A DNA stretch of 64,000 nt from Labyrinthula sp. Ha (GCA_015227615.1 JAALGZ010000002.1:1364001-1428000); one strand, 5' to 3'; counted from the first letter of the stretch, positions 36,301 through 46,602 are shown. The notes: generated by a model not told the origin, from the sequence alone. Program-made: numbers and translations.

Positions 36301-37689
36301 GTAAGAGTAAACAATAACAGGAGAAGAACGTGGCTCTAAAATTAACCTATTCCAGTAAACTGGGTTATTTCAAACTGAAAGATTAGTACTAGGTCGAGAA
36401 ACCAAAATTATTTCTGGAAAACAGGGCTGTGATGATTTTGATCAGTAGAGAAGATAGGAGTATTAAGTTGAGTCTGTTAACTATTGTTAACCTATGAATT
36501 GGCAATTGGTGAGCCCAATTAAAATCTAATCATCACTCGGACAAATGGTTGGTATTTTTAGTGCATAGAGCCTGTGTATGTTACATACAAATACCGTACA
36601 ATCTATTTAAGTATTTAATGTTATCCTTGGTCATCCTATAACTCACCTTATATAACGGTGTATTAATAGTTAAACCCATTAACGGATTTCAGGAAATTCT
36701 AAAATCTTAATCCAAAAGGTTGTGGTAGTTGTTATGAAAGTATAATTAATGTAAAGAATAACATATTAAAAAGATATGGAAACTGTTTAAATTATGAAAT
36801 TACCATAAAAATATATATTCGCGAATGCAACCATGAGTACAAGGGTTCAACGGTTTAAGAAAAAAATGAGACGTACTCCATAGGAACAAAAGAAAAATGA
36901 CGAAGTGATACTGAAATTGAAGTAAAGCCTAAAAGAAATTCAGAAAGCTGCAACTTCGCTCAGAAGTACCCAGTCACTAAATAATTTTGATTTTCTGAAG
37001 AATCAGAGGTTCTAAACTATATCCATAAACCTTGAAGAGCATCTTTATAAATTTTTGGCGATGATATAAATACTGGTTTATGACTCGGTCTAATTTGCTT
37101 TTTATTTCTCAACAGAGTTTTCAGGGGCTTAAAATTTTCCACTACTGGTTCCAAATACCCTTTATTTAGTAGAGTAAATATTTGATCTTCTAATGTATGG
37201 AACATAGTGAGTTTAGGCGACTATCTGTGCCATTGTTTATTTATGCTATATATATATATATGGGTATTATGCGTGACATAATAAAGACAGCAACCAGCTA
37301 ACCATTTGGATGATGTAAGTTCTTGGCAAAGAAAGTTACAAAGCAAGAAAAGTGCTATGATAATAGATACATGATCGATCACAGACGGACATTTCCAATA
37401 AGCGAGAAACAAGATCCCTGTTCAGCGATATTTAAAGAATTCGTTTTCACGACTCTAGAACCTTTAACGTGAAAATAGTTGAGAGTTATGATCTCACTTC
37501 TCAATAAAATTTTCTTTGCTATATGAAAGTAGAAGTGTATTTGAAGAAGAAATTGAAAAAAAACTATTCTACCTTGGATTGATTCATTAATCATAGAAAA
37601 GATCTTTGTGATCTAAGAAACACGAGATGTCGCATTTCAATAACATTCTTGGGTTTAAAATTGGAGAAAGTTACTGAAGAAGTATTTCC
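33399..37689. other. 4.3-kb AT-rich stretch without a recognised gene
   Basis: Short frames (60-75 codons near 35124-35386, 35797 and 37017) have no recognisable domain. Dinucleotide (TA)n tracts lie near 34508-34530 and 37246-37262. A piece near 36760-36860 reads RECNHEYKG on the plus strand, faintly like a MULE zinc region, but is too short to call. Confidence 0.4.
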
Positions 37690-38095
37690 AAATTAATAGA
37701 AATTATGGTACTAGATCGAAACTTAATGACATGGGTTGTTACTTTATCGATGTTTATGCACCATAACCTAAATAAGTTCTTAGAAATTACACAAACGTTC
37801 TTTCTAATTTTGATAAATGATCTCTACCTCAAAATAATAAAATACTTTGCACCAATTTGTGACAACTACAACGTACAAGTAAAGGGTGGAAACTAAAGAG
37901 TATGAAAAGTTTGGTTTGATTGCGACAACTAATAGAAACCAAACCTACATGAAAGAGTTTGTAAATAAGTTTAATTTTGCTATCCTAAAAAACGGTTCAG
38001 AGTTGAGGCAATGTCAGTTAGTAAACATATTATTTATAATAAAAGTATTGTCTAAAATCTCATTCAAGAAAGGAGTACACCATGAAATATAAGGC
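37690..38095 (+). mobile_element. Probable Copia-type gag relic
   Basis: Two adjacent open pieces, 37705-37896 and 37886-38092, read like a Copia Gag (UBN2 type): LDRNLMTWVVTLSMFMHHNL (compare L.G.NY..W...M), LILINDLYLKIIK, then after a frame change FVNKFNFAILKNGSELRQCQ followed by LVNIL (compare 'Y.n.F..i...L...G..L.d.q.v..lL..LP'). No protease, integrase or reverse transcriptase was found in the 1.5 kb downstream. It is therefore a fragment, and the call rests on pattern similarity only. Confidence 0.4.
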
Positions 38096-39947
38096 TCTTG
38101 CTTGCCATATAACCTCGTTCAAACTAAAGAAGGAACTTGGTTATAAGTCACGCAATAGAGCATAGTATGATTATTCTTTGTTATTTAGAAATCAGGGTTT
38201 CTTCCAAGCTCAACACTATACTATCTTCATATTGCATTGAAAGAAAATTCGTAATGCTTGTGAGGTCTATTAAGTACAAACCAAGTGCAATTGCTTAAAA
38301 GGTCGAATACAACTGAAGCTAGAAACTGAAAGGAATTGGATTATTTAAACTTTCATAATGCTGATAGAAGGACAGCCCCGCATAAAATCGCGCAACACTA
38401 TTCTCCGAGGTAGTAGAAAACCGATATCCACTTAACAAAGAATCCCAAGTCAGGTATTAATATCTCTAAGAGCTGGATCCCTGATCGATATACACCTCCA
38501 AATCTGAAAACAGTTAATTATTGCTGAGAAAAAATTGCTACTGAAATTGATATAAAGAACATAGTAAAGGCCTGCATGGAGTAGTTTGAACTTCAGGTTG
38601 ATGGAGATAACCTTGGTTCTAGCAAAAAATGATACCCATTTGGCGTACAGCCTCACCCATGCAATAACTGGAATACAAATTGTGTAAAAAAGTTAAAAAA
38701 AACTCATAGCCCTCTAATAAATAATACAAAACGAGCGATGATATTCGAGGAGTTCCTATCCAAAGTGAACTTACAACTTGAGTAACTTCAGCCACAGGAG
38801 GAAATAATATTTACTGAAGGAGATGAAAACCTTATCCAAGCTCAACCATCAACAGTACAGAAACTACATAACCCATTCATATAACACAAGAAATTTAAAG
38901 CACCTTATCTGGATTCCATTCCCACCGAAACACTGAGAATTCTCCAATTTTTCAAGAAGTACATAAAAGAAACTTGTAGAAGAACAATTTATTGAAAATA
39001 AATAGCTGTACCTTGAACATGGGCTCTTTTTATCCCAAGAAAAATGAATACACAGTCAATTTACCTTCCAGTATTATTTCATGTTTCTTTCAACAGTCCC
39101 ATGCTCCTCTGTAGTATATAACACCATCACCCTGAACTCTAATTGAAATACATAAATAGATCGATATCAACCTGGATCCATAGCTCTACATAGAACTAAG
39201 CAGGTAAATTAAATCAAAGCAAGCACAATTTGAAACTCTATATCCATGATCTTTTTCCATTTTTTTCTGCCTTGAACTGTTAGCAGAGTACTAGCTGGAT
39301 CCATAACAGATCATTCTTTCAAACTTGTGCTTCTATTAATCTCTGCCTAATTAGATAGAAACTTTTGGGAAAACTCAATACTAGGATTATCCTAAGGTGC
39401 CTTGTTTAAATATTACTTAACCCAATTATCATCTCTAATTACTGATAGTGACTAATCAAATTCAATGTAGTGTCTACAGGTTTACAAGGTGAGAGGCCTT
39501 AAGAGATAGAGATGTAGCTTTCAAGGTTTCTGTAGCAAACTCGGGTAACTTAATATTCATAGTACAACACTCCCACCTTAAAACTTAACTTAAGCGATAT
39601 ATCTATTAAATCTATTTAAGAAAGTAAGAGACATAAATATTAGAAAACGGGTAAACCTCTGGTGATGCACCATTGTATCTAAATTGATTAACAATATTGG
39701 TGCGGATTGAAAACACACAATATTCTTGATCCCAATTCCCATATTCCCATATTCCATCGTACTAATTAAATTTCCACCAATCATTTCCTATTATTCAGAA
39801 TTTAAGCCAATCATATCACTGTTCATTTTGAACGTTTGCCTTGAACGTGGAGAAAAACGAAGAGGAGAACATGAAATAAACTGCACAAAGTACAAGCTTG
39901 ATACTATCGTGGCAAACACAAACACATAAGTAAAAAAATACAGAAAA
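38096..39947. other. Intergenic with a possible LTR terminus near 39570
   Basis: On the minus strand, a purine-rich TAAGGTGGGAG (39580-39570) is immediately followed by TGTTGTACTATG (from 39569 downward), the arrangement of a polypurine tract and LTR start in Copia elements. No matching second LTR was identified. The last ~370 bp include the 5' flank of the lipase gene. Confidence 0.3.
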
Positions 39948-41636
39948 ATGAGTAAGTTACTTGACTATGGAGTTTTTGTTGAAGGTCTTCTTGAACCATT
40001 TGACTTCTTTAGGGAGAACATCTTCCGCCCTCCGTACAAAATGGTTACCACTGGTGTTATTGACTTTTACTGTCGATATATGCTGGATACCGCTCCAGGT
40101 CACTTCTTCATAAAAACAGTAGTCAATCCAGCTGCGATGGGCGCAATGAACCTATGGTTTGACGGTAGAACCTTCATGCGCGTGTTTAGTTTATTGCCAC
40201 CAATTGCTAGACAAGGATTAGCAGCAGGTACTAGTTTGCTCAACCGGCCAATTTTCAATGATCCGCTTACTTTAATGGTATCAGATGTTGGTGTTGTATA
40301 CTGTGGAGTCATGAATGGAAAATCAGCAAGAACAGAGGCACGCAATTTTTTCTTCTTCCTGCAGAGGATTAATGGGGTAGATATTGTAGGAGATGAAATG
40401 GGCACTGGGATAAGAGATCATCATAAAAATATATATTTTCCTGATTCTATGAAACTTGGACCCCAAGAGCTGAATTTAAATAAAAAGCGGGAAGATGAGG
40501 GAGCAGATTATTTGGAGCAGCAGGAATTATTTGAAGAGCATTCGTATACTGTGGATCGAAATGGAGCTCGGATTGCGTATTCTAGGAAAGAAAGAGTTAT
40601 AATGAGAGCTTTGATCGATGGAAAAGAAATTTATAGAAATGATGCAGATTCGACAAGTTGTAGAAGCGAGGGATCAGAGAAATCAAGTATTGATAATAGG
40701 AGAATAGAGATTGCTTTGAGTTGCTTGCTTTTCTCGATGATGACCTACTGTAAAATGTCAGATATTAATCATGCAACAAAGAGTGGTTTTATTCCAGAAA
40801 CAGAAGTGTATGAATTAAATACTGGACAAACAGGAACAAGTATGAATGCTTTTATCAATGAAGAAGATAATTTTGCAGTTCTTGCATTTAGGGGCACCCA
40901 ATTTGAAGTCATGAGGCAGATGTTGACTTCTCTTGATTTTCGTCTGGAGCATTTTGAAACATTTGAAAAAGAACATCCTCAAACAAGAGCAAGGCGAGTT
41001 TATACTAATGAAGTTGATCGTGCAACTAAGATGAGAAAATTTACAGAAAAAATTTCTTTTGCAGGTGAAAGAACTCCAGTTTATTTAACACCAGTTGAGT
41101 TAGTCAGGTACTTGAACCAGCTAAATTATAAAGTTTACATCACTGGACACTCTTTGGGAGGTGGATTAGCCCAGTTATTTGCTGCGGATTTGTTAGCGAA
41201 TGGGTACAAGATTGACGGTTTGGTAACTTTTGGTGCAACTCCAATTGGGGATGAGAAGTTCGTCCAGTGGTTTGAACAGAAATTAGCAAAGGAAAGAGTT
41301 GCGAGTTGGAGATTTGTGTATGATAAAGAATTCGCTCCACTCGTTCCTCCAATTCCATTTACCCAGAAATGTACTGATGTTGAACTTAGACATATTAAGA
41401 ATCAGATCCACTTCGTTCCAATTGATCCAGGCACTCCTCAGAACTCACAACAAGTTAAAGATATGTTGAGAGAATTAAGATTAACCACTGGAATGGTTCA
41501 GACGCTTACAGATCATAATCCAATGCTTACAAGAAAAGCGCTCCAGAGCTTTCTATACTCTGATGAATTGCTCAAATTGCCGATGGGAACGGGTGAGGAT
41601 CAAGATAAATTGTACCATCAAGACAAGAGATTCTAA
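39948..41636 (+). CDS. Class-3 lipase (alpha/beta hydrolase), copy A
   Basis: A 562-residue single-exon frame starts at ATG 39948. Residues about 280-500 form a fungal-type class-3 lipase domain: VLAFRGTQFEV (oxyanion side), the nucleophile elbow GHSLGGG with Ser402, TFGATPIGD, and a late His in TDHNPML. At the usual catalytic Asp position (consensus ND-VP--PP) the sequence reads DKEFAPLVPP, so Glu461 may replace Asp. The ~250-residue N-terminal region (motifs RPPYKM, GVIDFYCRYMLDTAPGH, RQGLAAGTSLLN) is shared with its paralogue at 46603-48294 but not otherwise recognised. It should hydrolyse acylglycerols or phospholipids. No clear signal peptide is seen. Confidence 0.85.
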   Translation: MSKLLDYGVFVEGLLEPFDFFRENIFRPPYKMVTTGVIDFYCRYMLDTAPGHFFIKTVVNPAAMGAMNLWFDGRTFMRVFSLLPPIARQGLAAGTSLLNRPIFNDPLTLMVSDVGVVYCGVMNGKSARTEARNFFFFLQRINGVDIVGDEMGTGIRDHHKNIYFPDSMKLGPQELNLNKKREDEGADYLEQQELFEEHSYTVDRNGARIAYSRKERVIMRALIDGKEIYRNDADSTSCRSEGSEKSSIDNRRIEIALSCLLFSMMTYCKMSDINHATKSGFIPETEVYELNTGQTGTSMNAFINEEDNFAVLAFRGTQFEVMRQMLTSLDFRLEHFETFEKEHPQTRARRVYTNEVDRATKMRKFTEKISFAGERTPVYLTPVELVRYLNQLNYKVYITGHSLGGGLAQLFAADLLANGYKIDGLVTFGATPIGDEKFVQWFEQKLAKERVASWRFVYDKEFAPLVPPIPFTQKCTDVELRHIKNQIHFVPIDPGTPQNSQQVKDMLRELRLTTGMVQTLTDHNPMLTRKALQSFLYSDELLKLPMGTGEDQDKLYHQDKRF

Positions 41637-41727
41637 ATTTGCAAGTGCTGATTTGATTTGTTACTTGTATGCATATAGTTATGTAAAAAGATTTTTAATG
41701 AAAATGTTGAGCGTATCCATAGTGTGT

Positions 41728-44700
41728 CTAACTTCCTTCTAGAAACAAGTCCAACCCTGATCCAAATTCATCTTGTTTTTCTTCTTTTTCCTCTATTCGA
41801 ACCGCTTCAGACTCTGAGACTATTGACTTTTCTGATTCTTCACTCTTATCATTCGGAAACATATTCTTGCAACTCTTACGCCCTGGTACGCAGTTCCCCA
41901 TCAGAGAAAAATTCGGATCTTGCAATTCAGCGGTGACACCCAAAAACTGCACGCAGTTTTTCCACATGATTACATGCTGCTTCGCTCTTTGATATATAGG
42001 TTGATCGAGGGTTCTACTCGTTGTTTCCTGCACAAATCCTTTAATTCCAAATTCTTCCACTAGTTTTCTTACTAAACCTCCCTCAATTGGTCCTTCAATT
42101 ACCTCAAACCTAATCCCATTTGGGTTTGCAACAATATCTTCATTAATGCGATTGACAGCGTCTGATGCTGCTGATAAAGCATCTCCGCTAGAGGCAATAA
42201 TCGAACTGCCTTTGCTAAACTTCTTGTTTCCAACTAAATGTCCTTCAGTAGGTGTTTCATGGGACAAGTCATGGTAGATTCCCCAGCCTTCGTGAAAATC
42301 AGTTACGATATCTGGCTTCAACATGGTCATTAGCTCCCAGATCTTCTGTATAACCAATGGTGTTTGTGCACCACTAAGAGTACTTGATAAAGAGAACTGC
42401 CTATTAATATCGATTCTTTGACCATTCACCACTATGTATCTTTGAGAGCCAGCATCAGAGTGCCTTGAAATTTGTGGGATAATAACCAGGGTAGCATCTA
42501 CAGGATCCACATGGTGTTTAACATACTCAGTGGCGACCATTCCACTCGGCTCATTTCCATGAACACCAGATATTAGTAGAACAATTGGACCTGGTTTCGT
42601 TGACCCTTTCACATAGAAGTATGTCTCGTGCTTTGTATTTTGAAATAATACACATTTGTCCAGAACTGCATTCTTTAGAATTAATGGCTTGCACTTATAC
42701 TCTTTGTATACCTCAGCCAATCGTAAACTCTTTTCAGGAAATTCACCGGAGTTTGGTTCTGGAGGTATTAAATAATCCTGTGTCTCTGATTCCTTTTCAG
42801 GTTCAAAGAAATTAGATACATCGTCCACTTTTTCTTGGTCCAGCTCATTATCTTCGTCTGGTGTGTTAGAAATTTCTTCCGTATGTTCTTCGATGTTTTT
42901 GGCTATATCAAAACCTGGATTAAAAGGCTTAGCGAATATGTTGCAACTATTGTATTCTTCCTTACCATTTTCCATCTCCGTATAAATTGACTCCCAACCC
43001 TTATACTCAGTGGGTACTTCACCTTTAACATGTATTATTTCAATAAGATCCATCATGGCCCCCCAGGTTCCATCTTTTGTACCAAAACCAGGGATGGGGT
43101 ATTCTGTTACCAACGGATTAGAATTACATTCCAGCAGGTGCACACCGCCTTGATCATCGATAACCCAATCAAGAGCAAAAAGTTGGAATGCACCCTTGTT
43201 TCGAGCCATCTTTTCTCTTGAAGCCTCCAATACAAACCGTTGTACTTGCTTTGCGCGCGATTTAAATTGGTTGTTCATATAGTCCTCAGGGAAGCCATTA
43301 AACCTGTGCAGATGATCTTCAAGCTTAACAAAGTCCCAAAAATGATCAAAATCTGGGCTTTTAGGCTGTGATAGAGCATTTGTGATGTGAGCATTCGTTG
43401 ACATGGAGTCACTTGAGTAAGGTGAAAATGCTTTTCGAGCAAAAGCGTGGTGGTAATAAGCCACTAAGGGATTCAACGATGCTACCAAGAGATATGAACG
43501 AAGGTCAAATTTATGGCCTGATAGTAGTGCAGGAGAAATGTAAGGCATGACAAAAAACTTCTTCGTTTGCATCTGCGAACAAGTGTACTTCTGACTCAGT
43601 GCTTCGCATCCTTTATGAACTTTCATGCCAACGCCATGCTGCCCACCAGAAGGTTTCTCAATCCAGAGTTTGTCTTGATCAGCAGGACATACGTGAAAAA
43701 AATGTTCACATTCATCTTGAACCCAAAGTCTATAACTGGGGGGTGTGATGTAAAGCTCATTAAAGGAACATCCATGTTTTTCAGCTAATTCATATCTACA
43801 TCTAATTTGGGCGCCTTTTGTACCTCCAAAACAACTCTGGCCGCCCCATCCAATATTATTAACTATAGCATTCTTATACTTCAGAGCTTGGACGGCACTT
43901 GCTTGATCTTGAACAAAAATATAGGAACCCATTGCTGGAGCATTTCCAATAAATTTATATCCTTTCTCTGACATTAAATACTGCCAAAGAACTTTGTAAT
44001 TAGTCATAGCTTTATCTTTGTTCTTCCTGTAGGCTGTGACTACTCTTTTCTTTCTCAAGTTGAAATTCACCTGAGGAGTAATTAGTAATGATTTTGATTC
44101 AACAATATCTTCTTCCCGCATTTCTTCCTTTAAGTAATCACTTTCAGACTCTTCAAATACATGTTTTTGGGTCTCACGCTCCATCTCTTGATTCTTCAGT
44201 GCTAGTAGATCCGAAAATTCAGCACTTGGAAAATGCTTTCTTATATACAAAACTAAATCATCAAAGCCTCCAATATAATTTTCACCAGACAAGTCACTTG
44301 ACCCTAATTTGAAAAAAATAGGAGACCCACTGTGTTGCTCTGGTACTTGATATAATCGCTTTCTGTTTCTTAGCCAGGTTCTAAAAGCCTCTGGTGTCAT
44401 AGAAATAGGCTTAATAACTGCTTTACAGCAAGATTGAGTTCTTGAGAGGACATGCAATGACAAATCAAAATCGGTGCACTCGCTGTGTCCGATTGCAATT
44501 ATCCCTTTAGGCGACGGTGGAAGTTGAGTTGGTGGAGAAAACTTAGTTTCGTAGAGTTTTTGGTAAATAAGATCAAAAGAAAGGTTATAGTGTGGTAGAG
44601 CAAGTTGATTGACAAGAACAAGGAAAAAGAATGCGCCAACCAGAAAAGAAATTAGCGAAGGTTGAGATGTTTCTTCATTCTTCTTCTTGAACCTGTACTT

Positions 44701-44763
44701 ATTTTCTTCAAATAATACATTTACACGATCTAGATAATAAATAATGATAAAAAATAAAACCAT
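41728..44763 (-). CDS. Membrane-anchored TTL-like ligase fused to AstE/AspA-type zinc deacylase
   Basis: A 1011-residue single-exon frame starts at ATG 44763, the first in-frame ATG after an upstream stop. Residues 37-57 are a transmembrane segment preceded by a basic stretch; a shorter hydrophobic run lies at 2-10. Residues about 240-600 are a tubulin-tyrosine-ligase-like ATP-grasp domain: IEKPSGGQHGVGMKVHKG (about 368-385), KFDLRSYLLVA (about 418) and FALDWVIDDQGGVHLLECNSN (about 527-548). After an acidic linker, residues about 690-960 form an AstE/AspA-like (M14-related) metallohydrolase: SGVHGNEPSG with zinc ligands His and Glu (about 732-741), RIDINRQF, DFHEGWG (about 821) and the catalytic Glu in FVQETTS (about 911). 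All key residues seem present in both domains. One half would ligate an amino acid to a carboxylate, the other remove an acyl or amino-acid group. The substrate is unknown. It starts 170 bp from the divergent mutase gene. Confidence 0.85.
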   Translation of the reverse strand: MVLFFIIIYYLDRVNVLFEENKYRFKKKNEETSQPSLISFLVGAFFFLVLVNQLALPHYNLSFDLIYQKLYETKFSPPTQLPPSPKGIIAIGHSECTDFDLSLHVLSRTQSCCKAVIKPISMTPEAFRTWLRNRKRLYQVPEQHSGSPIFFKLGSSDLSGENYIGGFDDLVLYIRKHFPSAEFSDLLALKNQEMERETQKHVFEESESDYLKEEMREEDIVESKSLLITPQVNFNLRKKRVVTAYRKNKDKAMTNYKVLWQYLMSEKGYKFIGNAPAMGSYIFVQDQASAVQALKYKNAIVNNIGWGGQSCFGGTKGAQIRCRYELAEKHGCSFNELYITPPSYRLWVQDECEHFFHVCPADQDKLWIEKPSGGQHGVGMKVHKGCEALSQKYTCSQMQTKKFFVMPYISPALLSGHKFDLRSYLLVASLNPLVAYYHHAFARKAFSPYSSDSMSTNAHITNALSQPKSPDFDHFWDFVKLEDHLHRFNGFPEDYMNNQFKSRAKQVQRFVLEASREKMARNKGAFQLFALDWVIDDQGGVHLLECNSNPLVTEYPIPGFGTKDGTWGAMMDLIEIIHVKGEVPTEYKGWESIYTEMENGKEEYNSCNIFAKPFNPGFDIAKNIEEHTEEISNTPDEDNELDQEKVDDVSNFFEPEKESETQDYLIPPEPNSGEFPEKSLRLAEVYKEYKCKPLILKNAVLDKCVLFQNTKHETYFYVKGSTKPGPIVLLISGVHGNEPSGMVATEYVKHHVDPVDATLVIIPQISRHSDAGSQRYIVVNGQRIDINRQFSLSSTLSGAQTPLVIQKIWELMTMLKPDIVTDFHEGWGIYHDLSHETPTEGHLVGNKKFSKGSSIIASSGDALSAASDAVNRINEDIVANPNGIRFEVIEGPIEGGLVRKLVEEFGIKGFVQETTSRTLDQPIYQRAKQHVIMWKNCVQFLGVTAELQDPNFSLMGNCVPGRKSCKNMFPNDKSEESEKSIVSESEAVRIEEKEEKQDEFGSGLDLFLEGS

Positions 44764-44933
44764 GAGTAAAAGAAGCTGATTTTGGCCCCAAGTTGTTCCG
44801 TTTCTGAGTTTTCATTAATATCCTTCTTCAACACAAATTTGTGTCCTTGTCAAAATTTGTTTCAAAATGAAAACATTTTGGGGAAATTTGCGTGAAGGTA
44901 TTCTAGAAAGAAATCAAAGATAATAGATCATCT
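44764..44933. promoter_or_regulatory. Shared divergent promoter region
   Basis: This 170-bp AT-rich spacer separates the start codons of the TTL-deacylase gene (minus) and the UDP-galactopyranose mutase gene (plus), so both promoters must lie here or overlap the coding sequences. No specific TATA or operator motif is called. Confidence 0.5.
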
Positions 44934-46340
44934 ATGGGTAAAACAAATTCTCCAGAGAAGATACTACCAAATATCGCTAACTTTCAGCAGCAGAATAGGT
45001 GTTTTTCTCTACTAAGCAACCTATCAAATACACACAAATTATTGCTTGCCTTGGCTTTTATGCTTTTCCTCTACTCTTCTTTTTTTCGAGGTATAGGGCC
45101 AACTGTTCCAAACGAATTCTACCATATAAAAAAATCATCCGACAAGTTTTCTGTACAAGAAAATAACTTACGTAAACCAGCAAAAAGTCTAATTACGAAG
45201 AATTACCCTCTCTGTGTTATTGGAGCTGGACTCTCCGGAGCTGTCATCGCCCATGAAGCTTCCAAGCGTGGAGATCAAGTACTCATTGTAGAATCTCGTC
45301 CTCATGTAGGTGGAAATTGCTATGATTACCGAGATCCACAAACTGGTATTCTAATGAACAAATATGGAGCTCATTTATTTCACACTAAGTCTTCTAAAGT
45401 ATGGAATTGGATCCAAAAATTCAATAAGACATCTCCATTTGTTCGGTACGATCACAAAGTTCTTGTAAAAGTAGATGGAAGATTGATTCCTATTCCCATA
45501 AACATAAACTCAGTAAATATTTTGCTTGAGAAAAACATACTGAACGAGACTGAGATGAAGATCTTTCTTAGTGGGATCCAAGAAAAGTGTGATGGGGAGT
45601 GTAAGAATGCAGAGGAGATGGCAAGAAGTAGAGTTGGCTACGAGTTGTACAAAAAAATTTTTAGGGATTATACAAAGAAGCAGTGGGATCGGGATCCTAA
45701 GGATCTAGCAGCATTAGTGACTGCGAGAATTCCAGTAAGGAGCAATTTTGACGACAGGTATTTTAGTGATAGATATCAAGCATTACCAAAATATGGATAT
45801 ACTAAATTTTTTGAGAGTATTCTTGATCAACCTGGAATAGAAGTTTTGTTGGGAATTAACTTTTTTGATGTTCGTAATGTGATGTACAATAGATGTGGAA
45901 AGATTGTGTTTACTGGGCCTATTGATAAGTACTTTGAAAATAAGCTTGGAAACCTAGAATACAGAAGTATTATATTTGAAGAAGAAAGGTTTTTTAATAT
46001 AAATGGGTATAAACAGGAAAATTCTGTAATAAATTATCCTGGAAAGGAAGCTGAATTTACTCGGATTGTGGAGTACAAACATTTTTTGAACCAGGATTCA
46101 CCACATACGATAACAGTCAAGGAGTTTTCTACAGCTGAAGGGGATCCGTATTATCCAGTCCCTAATGAAAAGAACCAGAATTTGTTTAATAAATACAGAG
46201 AGCTAGCTATTGAAGAGGAGAAAAAAAGAAATGTGTTTTTTGTTGGGCGCCTGGCTAATTATAAATACTTTAATATGGATCAAGCTATTTTAAATGCATT
46301 AAATGTGTTTGAAGATATTTACAAAACTAGTGATGTTTAA
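44934..46340 (+). CDS. glf: UDP-galactopyranose mutase, membrane-anchored, bacterial type
   Basis: A 468-residue single-exon frame starts at ATG 44934. Residues 35-51 are a hydrophobic anchor, giving a type-II-like N-terminus not found in the soluble bacterial enzymes. The catalytic part begins with the FAD dinucleotide fold CVIGAGLSGAVIAHEASKRG (about 94-113), then GGNCYD, KYGAHLFHT (about 143-151), VRYDHKVLVKVDG, YTKKQWDRDPKDL, ARIPVRSNFDDRYF and a C-terminal NYKYFNMDQAI, all hallmarks of the mutase. It interconverts UDP-galactopyranose and UDP-galactofuranose, the donor for galactofuranose glycans. The membrane anchor suggests Golgi/ER association. The compact form resembles the bacterial type more than the longer fungal/trypanosomatid one, so acquisition by transfer is possible. 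Confidence 0.9.
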   Translation: MGKTNSPEKILPNIANFQQQNRCFSLLSNLSNTHKLLLALAFMLFLYSSFFRGIGPTVPNEFYHIKKSSDKFSVQENNLRKPAKSLITKNYPLCVIGAGLSGAVIAHEASKRGDQVLIVESRPHVGGNCYDYRDPQTGILMNKYGAHLFHTKSSKVWNWIQKFNKTSPFVRYDHKVLVKVDGRLIPIPININSVNILLEKNILNETEMKIFLSGIQEKCDGECKNAEEMARSRVGYELYKKIFRDYTKKQWDRDPKDLAALVTARIPVRSNFDDRYFSDRYQALPKYGYTKFFESILDQPGIEVLLGINFFDVRNVMYNRCGKIVFTGPIDKYFENKLGNLEYRSIIFEEERFFNINGYKQENSVINYPGKEAEFTRIVEYKHFLNQDSPHTITVKEFSTAEGDPYYPVPNEKNQNLFNKYRELAIEEEKKRNVFFVGRLANYKYFNMDQAILNALNVFEDIYKTSDV

Positions 46341-46602
46341 CTTGATACTTTTCTGACTTTGTACACACAATCAATCGAAGCATTGCTAGACTTCTTCTCT
46401 GATTGAAGAAAATGAAGTTTATACGAAGAGATTTACGTCTCTTTTTACTTTATGCTCTTTCAAGAGAGTTCTTTTTCAGTGTTTGTATTTATTTAAATAT
46501 AAGAGAACTAAAGAATAAAAGAGTAAGAAATTTATATTCTTAACCAAAGTTTAGTTACAGTTACACAAAAACTCAGAATATACGAAGATATAATTATGAC
46601 AC

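Noticed and set aside
36760-36860. A second MULE zinc-region relic (RECNHEYKG)
   Set aside because: The match is limited to about 30 residues with an immediate stop and no neighbouring transposase motif.
40100-40405. A 101-codon minus-strand frame opposite lipase A, and similar antisense frames in the other large genes
   Set aside because: They lie wholly inside well-supported genes on the other strand and have no motif of their own.
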